Of a DNA stretch of 5,325 bases, positions 1 to 5,325 are shown piece after piece. Position 1 is the stretch's first letter. Every line of letters starts with the position of its first letter. A program made the position numbers and the translations under genes. The stretch comes from Actinomycetes bacterium (GTDB lineage Bacteria > Actinomycetota > Actinomycetes > Streptosporangiales > Streptosporangiaceae), in the NCBI GenBank assembly GCA_023425615.1, contig JAFACJ010000673.1, forward strand, positions 1 through 5,325. The letters run 5' to 3'. The notes under the pieces were generated by a model. That model did not search any database, was not told the DNA's origin, and saw nothing but the letters and a program-made list of their open reading frames with translations.

Positions 1-875
1 TCGGTGAGCACCAGGTTGCGGTTGAGCTCGTAGGTGTCGGTGCCCTCGGCCTCGGCGCGGATGACGACGTCGCCGATCCACACCGCGTGCGCGTCGTCGC
101 CCTGGAGCGCGCCGCGGTAGTCCACCCGGGACCGGCAGTTCGGCACCGAGTGGTCGGCCAGCAGGCGGTGCTCCAGGTGCTGCCCGGCGTCGGCGAAGTA
201 CACGCCGTACAGCTCGGCGTCGCCGCCCTGACCGTGGTAGGAGACCGACGGGCGCAGGCGCACCAGGTCGCCGCCCAGGGTGACGTTGAACCCGGTGAAC
301 TTCGCGTCCTTGGCCAGGTGGGCGTGCTGGTGGGAGACGTGGACGGAGTCGTCGCGCCACTCCTGCAGCGAGAGCACCTTCAGCGACGCCTGCTCGCCGA
401 CGACGAACTCGAGGTTGTCGGCGTAGGTGGCCGAGCCGGTGTGGTCCAGGACCAGGGTGGCCGAGCCGAACGCCTCGACGATCACGGTGAAGTGGCCGTA
501 GGCGGCGTGCGCGGCGTCCTCGCCGCGCAGCCGGACGAAGACCGGCCGTTCCACGGCGGTCTCGCGCGGCACGGTGATCACCGTGGCGGTGGTGAAGGAG
601 CTGTAGGCCTGGGCGGAGATCCGGTCGGTCGGGGTGTAGCCGGAGCCGACCCGCGGGTCGCCGCGGCCGACGGACTCCACGCGCACCTCGGCCGGGGCGT
701 CGATCTCGACCAAGACTTTGCCGTCGGCGGCCGCGGTGCCGTCGTGCAGGCCGCGGAGGCGGCGCAGCGGGGTGAAGCGCCACTCCTCCTCGCGGCCGGT
801 CGGCACCGCGAAGTCGGCGACGTCGTAGGACGCCTGCTCCGAGAGGGTGGAGACAGGCTTGACTTCCAGGCCCAT
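1..875 (-). CDS. sufD: SufD, Fe-S cluster assembly scaffold subunit (partial, C-terminus cut by window edge)
   Basis: SufD pairs with SufB and the ATPase SufC in the cytoplasmic SufBC2D complex that builds Fe-S clusters and passes them to apoproteins. The frame is open from the ATG at 873-875 to the left edge, giving 291 codons with no stop. Family landmarks seen: the N-terminal GREEEWRFTPL block (residues 27-37), then the right-handed beta-helix core with LKVLSLQEW (165-173), SYHGQGGDAELYG (212-224), HLEHRLLADH (233-242), YRGALQG (253-259) and the ELNRNLVLT strand (283-291). Actinobacterial SufD is usually near 390-400 residues, so roughly 100 are missing, including the region of the conserved histidine (E. 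coli His360) at the SufB interface. The start is supported by GGAAGGAG at 886-893, 10 nt upstream, and by a TGATG junction in which the ATG shares one base with the sufB stop. The C-terminal blocks separate it from its paralogue SufB. Confidence 0.97.
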   Translation of the reverse strand, partial: MGLEVKPVSTLSEQASYDVADFAVPTGREEEWRFTPLRRLRGLHDGTAAADGKVLVEIDAPAEVRVESVGRGDPRVGSGYTPTDRISAQAYSSFTTATVITVPRETAVERPVFVRLRGEDAAHAAYGHFTVIVEAFGSATLVLDHTGSATYADNLEFVVGEQASLKVLSLQEWRDDSVHVSHQHAHLAKDAKFTGFNVTLGGDLVRLRPSVSYHGQGGDAELYGVYFADAGQHLEHRLLADHSVPNCRSRVDYRGALQGDDAHAVWIGDVVIRAEAEGTDTYELNRNLVLT

Positions 876-2287
876 CAGCCGACGGCTCCTTCCATCTGCA
901 GTTCGATGAGCCGGTTGAGCTCCAGTGCGTACTCCATGGGCAGCTCCCGCGCGATCGGCTCCACGAACCCGCGGACGATCATCGCCATGGCCTCGTCCTC
1001 GGTCAGGCCGCGGCTCATGAGGTAGAAGAGCTGGTTCTCCGAGACCTTGGAGACGGTGGCCTCGTGGCCCATCTCCACGTCGTCCTCGCGGACGTCGACG
1101 TAGGGGTAGGTGTCGGAGCGGGAGATCTGGTCGACCAGCAGCGCGTCGCACTTGACCGTGGACTTGCTGTGCTCGGCGCCCTCCTGCACCTGGACCAGGC
1201 CGCGGTAGGAGGTGCGGCCGCCGCCGCGCGCCACCGACTTGGAGATGATCGAGGAGGAGGTGTGCGGGGCGCAGTGCACCATCTTGGCGCCCGCGTCCTG
1301 GTGCTGGCCCGCCCCGGCGAAGGCGATGGACAGCGTCTCGCCCTTGGCGTGCTCGCCCATCAGGTAGATCGCCGGGTACTTCATGGTGACCTTGGAGCCG
1401 ATGTTGCCGTCGACCCACTCCATGGTGGCGCCCTCGTAGGCGACCGCCCGCTTGGTGACCAGGTTGTAGACGTTGTTCGACCAGTTCTGGATGGTCGTGT
1501 AGCGGCAGCGCGCGCCCTTCTTCACGACGATCTCGACGACGGCCGAGTGCAGCGAGTCGGACTTGTAGATCGGCGCGGTACAGCCCTCGACGTAGTGGAC
1601 GTAGGCGTCCTCGTCCACGCCGATCAGGGTCCGCTCGAACTGGCCCATGTTCTCGGTGTTGATCCGGAAGTAGGCCTGGAGCGGGATCTCCACGTGCACG
1701 CCCTTCGGCACGTAGATGAAGGAGCCGCCGGACCACACCGCCGTGTTCAGCGCGGCGAACTTGTTGTCGCCGACGGGGATGACGGAGCCGAAGTACTCCT
1801 GGAACAGCTCGGGGTGCTCGCGCAGCCCGGTGTCGGTGTCCAGGAAGATGACGCCCTTCTCCTCCAGGTCCTCACGGATCTTGTGGTAGACGACCTCGGA
1901 CTCGTACTGGGCCGCCACACCCGCGATCAGCCGCTGCTTCTCCGCCTCGGGGATGCCCAGCTTGTCGTAGGTGTTCTTGATGTCCTCGGGCAGCTCCTCC
2001 CAGGACTCGGCCTGCTTCTCGGTGGAGCGCACGAAGTACTTGATGTTGTCGAAGTCGATCTCCGACAGGTCCGAACCCCAGGTGGGCATGGGCTTCTTCC
2101 CGAAGAGCCGCAGCCCCTTCAACCGCAGGTCGAGCATCCACTCTGGCTCGTTCTTCTTTGCCGAGATGTCGCGGACCACTTCCTCGGACAGGCCGCGCTT
2201 GGCCGAGGCCCCGGCCGCGTCGGAGTCGGCCCAGCCGTATTTGTAGTTGCCCAGACCCTCGAGCTCGGGGTTGGCTGCCGTAGTCAT
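875..2287 (-). CDS. sufB: SufB, Fe-S cluster scaffold protein of the SufBCD complex
   Basis: SufB is the main scaffold on which the Suf pathway assembles nascent Fe-S clusters from SufS/SufU-derived sulfur, in the cytoplasm with SufC and SufD. The 470 residues are full length for an inteinless SufB. Visible landmarks: an N-terminal helical part with [16 protein letters not shown] (47-62), the beta-helix core with [23 protein letters not shown] (186-208), [14 protein letters not shown] (268-281) and [14 protein letters not shown] (304-317), and the C-terminal [24 protein letters not shown] block (415-438). Cys380 in KCDALL aligns with E. coli Cys405, the key sulfur-accepting and cluster site. 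His408-Glu409 in GHEAT aligns with E. coli His433-Glu434, implicated in nascent cluster binding. The start ATG has GGAGGG at 2296-2301, 8 nt away, and overlaps the sufR stop as ATGA, so translation is probably coupled to the repressor gene. The sufD ATG follows directly on its stop. Confidence 0.99.
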   Translation of the reverse strand: MTTAANPELEGLGNYKYGWADSDAAGASAKRGLSEEVVRDISAKKNEPEWMLDLRLKGLRLFGKKPMPTWGSDLSEIDFDNIKYFVRSTEKQAESWEELPEDIKNTYDKLGIPEAEKQRLIAGVAAQYESEVVYHKIREDLEEKGVIFLDTDTGLREHPELFQEYFGSVIPVGDNKFAALNTAVWSGGSFIYVPKGVHVEIPLQAYFRINTENMGQFERTLIGVDEDAYVHYVEGCTAPIYKSDSLHSAVVEIVVKKGARCRYTTIQNWSNNVYNLVTKRAVAYEGATMEWVDGNIGSKVTMKYPAIYLMGEHAKGETLSIAFAGAGQHQDAGAKMVHCAPHTSSSIISKSVARGGGRTSYRGLVQVQEGAEHSKSTVKCDALLVDQISRSDTYPYVDVREDDVEMGHEATVSKVSENQLFYLMSRGLTEDEAMAMIVRGFVEPIARELPMEYALELNRLIELQMEGAVG

Positions 2288-3087
2288 AGGGAGATCCCTC
2301 CGGACTCCTCGTCATGTGCTTTGACCGGTGTTGCGATCCTCGACGGCCGGTGGGCCGTCGCCGCCGCCTGGTCGGTCACAGGCGATACGTGGGTGGTGCA
2401 GACGCCGTCGCCATGGGCGATGGTCGCCAGCCGCTGCACCGGGGTGTCGAGCATCCGTGCGAAGGCCTCGGTCTCGGCCTCGCACAGCTGCGGGAAGCGC
2501 GCGGCCACGTGTGCGACCGGGCAGTGATGCTGGCACAGCTGGGTTCCGCCCAGGACATGGGGGGCCTTGCTGGCCGAGGCAGCGTACCCGTCCGCCGACA
2601 GTGCCTCGGCGAGCGCGTACACCCGTTCCTGCGGCGGCAGGGCGCGCAGCCGGGGGGCGTAGCGCGCCTCCAGGTCGGCGAGCTGGCGCCGCGCGAACTC
2701 CGAGACCGCGTGCTCTCCGACCGTCTCGGCCAGGAAGCGCAGCGCGCTCGCGGCCAGGTCGTCGTAGGCGTGGACGAACGCGTTGCGGCCCTTGTCGGTG
2801 ATCGCGAAGAGCTTGGCCGGACGGCCGCGCCCCCGTGCCGCCGACGGCCGCGCCCGGCGGGTCTCGATCATGCCCTCGGCGAGGAGCGCGTCGAGATGCC
2901 TGCGGACGGCCGCGGGGGTCAGCCCCAGCCGCTCGCCCAGCGCGGACGCCGTCACCGGCCCGTTTTCGAGGATCAGCCGCGCCACGCGGGCGCGGGTGTC
3001 ACGCTCGGCCCTGGGCATGCCGGAGACGGCGCCGGCGGTGTTCGCGGCACCCGTGCTCTGGGGCGTTGCCTCGGGCATGTTTTTCAC
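2284..3087 (-). CDS. sufR: SufR, Fe-S cluster-sensing transcriptional repressor of the suf operon
   Basis: SufR is a winged-helix (DeoR/ArsR-like) DNA-binding protein that carries an Fe-S cluster and represses its own suf operon when clusters are sufficient. Using the GTG at 3085-3087 it is 267 residues. The helix-turn-helix spans about residues 30-72 ([20 protein letters not shown]), followed by a basic wing with [17 protein letters not shown] central helical dimerisation region follows. The cluster-binding segment is [19 protein letters not shown], with Cys185, Cys189 and Cys202 spaced CX3CX12C, and then HGDGVC with Cys230. The tail after about residue 240 looks disordered. Start choice: the N-terminus VKNMPEA resembles the MKNVGEA start I recall for Streptomyces SufR. 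A longer ATG at 3147 would put the operator inside the gene. ATG at 3076-3078 is the other option. No good Shine-Dalgarno sits before the GTG, which suggests leaderless translation. It is the first gene of sufR-sufB-sufD, and its stop overlaps the sufB start. Confidence 0.95.
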   Translation of the reverse strand: MKNMPEATPQSTGAANTAGAVSGMPRAERDTRARVARLILENGPVTASALGERLGLTPAAVRRHLDALLAEGMIETRRARPSAARGRGRPAKLFAITDKGRNAFVHAYDDLAASALRFLAETVGEHAVSEFARRQLADLEARYAPRLRALPPQERVYALAEALSADGYAASASKAPHVLGGTQLCQHHCPVAHVAARFPQLCEAETEAFARMLDTPVQRLATIAHGDGVCTTHVSPVTDQAAATAHRPSRIATPVKAHDEESGGISL

Positions 3088-3098
3088 AACATCAGTGT
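3084..3098 (-). promoter_or_regulatory. Putative SufR operator (autoregulatory inverted repeat)
   Basis: Read on the minus strand this is ACACT-GATGT-TGTGA. From memory, the element reported upstream of the Mycobacterium tuberculosis sufR homologue Rv1460 is ACACT-N5-TGTGA, which this matches exactly. On the plus strand it contains the inverted repeat CACA-N7-TGTG (3085-3099). It also holds one half of the CAAC-N6-GTTG type site reported for Streptomyces SufR (CAAC at 3087-3090). It covers the proposed GTG start codon and the likely -10 region, where bound repressor would block RNA polymerase. The functional assignment is inference. Confidence 0.6.
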
Positions 3099-3123
3099 GC
3101 CGTAATTCCTTCCGCCGAGACAA
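3086..3123 (-). promoter_or_regulatory. Candidate sufR promoter, possibly leaderless
   Basis: On the minus strand TTGTCT (3118-3123) could act as a -35 box and CACACT (3094-3099) as a -10 box, with an 18-bp spacer. These match the consensus only in part (TTG and C of the -35; A2 and T6 of the -10). A start about 7 nt downstream falls on the GTG at 3085-3087, which would give a leaderless mRNA and agrees with the missing ribosome binding site. The match is weak and other promoters are possible. Confidence 0.35.
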
Positions 3124-3147
3124 ACACGGGATGGTAATCCCCCTCAC

Positions 3148-3166
3148 GCAGGTAAGCCTTACCTAA
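3148..3166 (-). promoter_or_regulatory. IdeR/DtxR-type iron box upstream of the suf operon
   Basis: On the minus strand the site reads TTAGGTAAGGCTTACCT followed by GC. It matches the mycobacterial/corynebacterial/Streptomyces iron-box consensus TTAGGTTAGSCTAACCTAA at 15 of 19 positions. Its core (3150-3164) is a perfect 7-1-7 palindrome, AGGTAAG-G-CTTACCT. It lies about 60 bp upstream of the proposed sufR start, in a locally AT-richer stretch of an otherwise very GC-rich intergenic region. Binding by a ferrous-iron-dependent regulator (IdeR/DmdR1/DtxR) is inferred from the motif. The upstream position does not show whether the effect is repression or activation. Confidence 0.72.
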
Positions 3167-3183
3167 TCCCTTCTTTACCCTCA

Positions 3184-3201
3184 GCCGCGAGCGCCCGCGG
3201 C
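3184..3201 (-). terminator. GC-rich hairpin upstream of the suf control region
   Basis: GCCGCG (3184-3189) and CGCGGC (3196-3201) form a perfect 6-bp stem with a 6-nt loop. It lies between arcA and the iron box and is not followed by a T-run. It may be the second of two tandem hairpins that end arcA transcription, or chance in GC-rich DNA. Confidence 0.3.
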
Positions 3202-3230
3202 CGTAGGCGAAGGAGAGGACCGGCGCCGCC

Positions 3231-3248
3231 AGGGCGGCCCGCCGCCCT
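3231..3248 (-). terminator. Putative arcA terminator hairpin (no T-tract)
   Basis: Twenty nucleotides past the arcA stop codon, AGGGCGG and CCGCCCT form a perfect 7-bp stem around a 4-nt loop (8 bp if the loop is only 2 nt). No U-tract follows, as is common for actinobacterial terminators. Its place right behind arcA and before the suf control elements fits separation of the two transcription units. Confidence 0.5.
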
Positions 3249-3267
3249 CGCCCGCCGCGACCCGTGG

Positions 3268-4512
3268 CTAGAGCGCGTCGCGCTCCATGGGGCAGGACAT
3301 GCAGCGGGGACCGCCGCGGCCCCTGCCCAGCTCGCTGCCGCGGATGGTGAGCACCTCGACGCCCTTCCTGCGCAGGAAGTTGTTCGTCGTGGTGTTGCGC
3401 TCGTAGGCGACGACCACGCCGGGTTCGAGGGTGAGGACGTTGCAGCCGTCGTCCCACTGCTCGCGCTCGGCCGACAGGACGTCCTGGGTGGCGGTGTAGA
3501 CCTCGATCTCGTCGATGCCGATGGCCCGCCCGATGGCCCTGTGCATCTCCTCCGGAGCGTGGTCGGTGACCTTCAGCTCCTTCTCGTTGTCGCCCGGCTC
3601 GATCGTGTAGGACGCCAGCATCCCCATGCCGGCGTACTTGGTGAACACCCCGGGCGCCACATTGGTCATGACGGTGTCCAGATGCATGAACACCCGCGCC
3701 TTCGGCATGTTCAGCGCCACGATCTTGCGTGCGGAACCGGCCTGGAACAGGCGCTGCGCCAGCATCTCCACCGCCTGCGGCTGGGTGCGCTCGCTCATGC
3801 CGACGAGCACCGCGCCCTCGCCGATCACCAGGACGTCGCCGCCCTCGATGGTCGCCGGCGCCATGGGGGCGCCGTGGTTCCAGACGTGGAAGCCGTCCTC
3901 GTCGGGGCGGTCGTAGCCGGAGGCGAACAGCGGGTGGTACCGGTAGATCGCCTCCATGTTCGCCGTCTCGCGGGTGCGCGCCTTCTTGCGCATCACGTTG
4001 ATCGACAGCCCGTCGTAGATCCAGCAGGAGGTGTCGCGGGTGAACAGGTGGTTGGGCAGCGGCGGCAGGACGAACCCGTCGGGCGCCATCGAGTGGAAGG
4101 CGATCGACTTCGGCTCGTTGACGCGCATCAGCAGTTCGCGTTTGGTGATGCCGCCGGTGAGGGTCAGCGCCAGCTCCGGGTCGGGCATGGCGTCCAGCGC
4201 GCCGAGGATGGCGTCCGCCGCCAGCGGCCCGAACCTGCGCTCGTCCACGACCCGGCCCAGGATGTGCTTGCGCGCCTCGGGGATGGCGACGGTCTCGCGC
4301 AGCAGGTCCATCAGGAGGTGGACCCGCACGCCGCGGCCCTCCATGAGGCGCCGGAACTCGTCGTGCTCCTCGCCCGCGCGCTCCACCCACAGCACGTCGT
4401 CGAACAGCAGGTCGTCCTTGTTGGACGGGGTGAGCCGCTTGAGCGCCAGGTCGGGGCGGTGCACCAGCACCTGCCGCAGCCTGCCGACCTCCGAATCGAC
4501 ATGGAACGTCAT
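3268..4512 (-). CDS. arcA: Arginine deiminase
   Basis: Arginine deiminase hydrolyses L-arginine to L-citrulline and ammonia in the cytoplasm, the first step of the arginine deiminase route to ATP. From the ATG at 4510-4512 the protein has 414 residues, close to the 418 of the Pseudomonas aeruginosa enzyme. All five catalytic residues are visible: Asp160 in FTRDTSCW, Glu223 in IEGGDV, His277 and Asp279 in MHLDTV, and nucleophile Cys404 in [27 protein letters not shown] near the N-terminus and REQWDDGCN (349-357) also fit the family. A TTG at 4543-4545 in the same frame adds 11 residues and has a good GGGGAGG at 4552-4558, 6 nt upstream, so the start is uncertain. The ATG is preferred because it matches family length and has a purine-rich GGAGGAGAGGG at 4524-4534. 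No arcB (ornithine carbamoyltransferase), arcC (carbamate kinase) or arcD (antiporter) is adjacent. It follows atpG on the same strand and may be cotranscribed with it. Confidence 0.95.
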   Translation of the reverse strand: MTFHVDSEVGRLRQVLVHRPDLALKRLTPSNKDDLLFDDVLWVERAGEEHDEFRRLMEGRGVRVHLLMDLLRETVAIPEARKHILGRVVDERRFGPLAADAILGALDAMPDPELALTLTGGITKRELLMRVNEPKSIAFHSMAPDGFVLPPLPNHLFTRDTSCWIYDGLSINVMRKKARTRETANMEAIYRYHPLFASGYDRPDEDGFHVWNHGAPMAPATIEGGDVLVIGEGAVLVGMSERTQPQAVEMLAQRLFQAGSARKIVALNMPKARVFMHLDTVMTNVAPGVFTKYAGMGMLASYTIEPGDNEKELKVTDHAPEEMHRAIGRAIGIDEIEVYTATQDVLSAEREQWDDGCNVLTLEPGVVVAYERNTTTNNFLRRKGVEVLTIRGSELGRGRGGPRCMSCPMERDAL

Positions 4513-4604
4513 CGCCTCGATGTCCCTCTCCTCCGGGGTCGGCAAGATCTGCCTCCCCTGTGGTGGTCAGGGCGAAACGCCGTTTTCGGTGGGCCCCTCC
4601 CGCC

Positions 4605-5325
4605 TCAGCCCTCCCCGCTCTCCTCCAGGGCGTTGGCGCCGCCCACGATGTCGCTCAGCTCGCTGGTGATCTCCGCCTGGCGCGCCTCGTTGGCGCGGCG
4701 GCTCAGCTTGAAGATCAGATCCTGGGCGTTCTCGGTGGCGGCCATCATCGCCTGCCGGCGCGCGGCGTGCTCGGAGGCCGCCGACTCCAGCAGCATGTTC
4801 CAGATCCGCCCGTGGACGTACTGGTGGATCAGGGAGTCAAGCACGTCGCCGACCGACGGCTCGAACTCATAGGAGGCGACCGGGCCGCCCGGCAGCGACT
4901 CCACCTCCTCGACCTCCAGCGGCAGGATCCGCAGTACCGTCGTCTGCTGCGAGATCATCGAGACGAACCGGGTGAAGATCACATGGACCTCGCCGACCCC
5001 GCCCTCCTCGTGCGGCGTCCGGAACGCCTCGACGAGCCGCTCGCCGATCTCGGCGGCCAGCGCGTAGGAGGGCTCGCCGGACTGACCCGTCCACGAGGCC
5101 GCCATCGGGCGCCGGTTGAACAGGAAGTTGTCGACGCCCCTGCGTCCGTCGATGTAGTACACCGGCTCCTTGCCCTGCCCCTCCAGCAGCTCGGCCAGCT
5201 GCCGCCCGGCTCTCAGCACGCTGCTGTTGTAGCCGCCGCAGAAGCCGCGGTCGCTGGTCACCAGCAGGACCGCCGCCCTCGGGTCGTCGGCCTTGCGCCT
5301 CAGCAGCGGATGGTCGTCGTGCACG
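4605..5325 (-). CDS. atpG: F1F0 ATP synthase gamma subunit (partial, N-terminus cut by window edge)
   Basis: The gamma subunit is the rotating central stalk of F1, linking proton flow through F0 at the membrane to catalysis in the alpha3beta3 head. Only the C-terminal 239 residues are present. The frame stays open to the right edge, where the GTG at 5322-5324 is an internal valine aligned with the usual VDHPLL region, not a start. About 75-80 residues, including the N-terminal coiled-coil helix, lie outside. Landmarks seen: LLVTSDRGFCGGYNSSVL, the segment FTRFVSMISQQTTVLRILPL, the conserved LLESAASEHAARRQAMMAATENAQDLI near the C-terminus, and the closing AEITSELSDIVGGANALEES, which forms the C-terminal coiled-coil helix. 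The spacing and the short tail are typical of actinobacteria. In the standard atpIBEFHAGDC order the next gene should be atpD, but arcA follows here after a 59-nt spacer (to the TTG start) or 92 nt (to the ATG). Confidence 0.97.
   Translation of the reverse strand, partial: VHDDHPLLRRKADDPRAAVLLVTSDRGFCGGYNSSVLRAGRQLAELLEGQGKEPVYYIDGRRGVDNFLFNRRPMAASWTGQSGEPSYALAAEIGERLVEAFRTPHEEGGVGEVHVIFTRFVSMISQQTTVLRILPLEVEEVESLPGGPVASYEFEPSVGDVLDSLIHQYVHGRIWNMLLESAASEHAARRQAMMAATENAQDLIFKLSRRANEARQAEITSELSDIVGGANALEESGEG

Noticed and set aside
875..2287. Possible SufB intein, as in M. tuberculosis
   Set aside because: The protein is an uninterrupted 470 residues with no intein splice blocks, the normal inteinless length.
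87..2527. Long plus-strand open frames (87-1025 and 1064-2527) opposite sufD, sufB and sufR
   Set aside because: They are antisense shadows of high-GC genes, have Val/Gly/Arg/His-rich low-complexity composition and match no family, while the minus-strand frames give clear SufD, SufB and SufR.
3079..3147. Longer sufR start at the ATG 3145-3147
   Set aside because: The extra residues do not look like a SufR N-terminus and would place the operator and candidate promoter inside the gene, next to the iron box.
3092..4390. Minus-strand 432-residue frame overlapping arcA in another frame
   Set aside because: Its Arg/Gly/His-rich sequence is an out-of-frame reading of arcA and runs through the hairpins and iron box.
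4573..4588. Small inverted repeat CGAAA-N6-TTTCG between atpG and arcA, considered as a terminator
   Set aside because: The stem is only 5 bp, AT-containing and has no T-tract, so it is too weak to call.
3541..4872. Plus-strand 443-residue open frame opposite arcA and atpG
   Set aside because: It crosses two confidently identified genes on the other strand and has typical antisense composition without recognisable domains.
5322..5324. GTG as the start of the atpG frame
   Set aside because: It aligns with an internal valine of the gamma subunit; the N-terminal helix is outside the window.

Overview
The window is a high-GC, actinobacterial-type chromosome segment. All five recognisable genes lie on the minus strand, so transcription runs from the right edge to the left. 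Protein details (SufR rather than IscR control, a SufB without an intein, an actinobacterial-style F1 gamma subunit) fit an actinomycete, possibly Nocardiopsaceae or a relative. That family guess comes from general resemblance and was not tested.

Layout in the direction of transcription: (1) the C-terminal three quarters of atpG, the F1 ATP synthase gamma subunit, cut by the right edge; (2) a 59-nt spacer (about 92 nt to the ATG chosen for the next gene); (3) arcA, arginine deiminase, with all five catalytic residues; (4) an approximately 180-bp intergenic region with two GC-rich hairpins, a near-consensus IdeR/DtxR iron box, and an inverted repeat at the next start codon that resembles the SufR operator; (5) sufR, the Fe-S cluster-sensing repressor; (6) sufB and (7) sufD, scaffold subunits of the SUF Fe-S cluster assembly machine, with sufD cut by the left edge. 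sufR-sufB overlap by 4 nt (ATGA) and sufB-sufD by 1 nt (TGATG), so these three form one translationally coupled operon that probably continues with sufC, sufS and sufU beyond the window.

Functionally, the left two thirds is a self-regulated Fe-S biogenesis operon. Its control region appears to read two signals: Fe-S cluster status through SufR at the start site, and ferrous iron through an IdeR/DmdR-type regulator about 60 bp upstream. The right third is energy metabolism, where arcA occupies the place directly after atpG that atpD normally holds. I found no mobile element, CRISPR array, tRNA or rRNA. No wholly new system is visible. The most interesting material is the sufR control region and the atpG-arcA junction.
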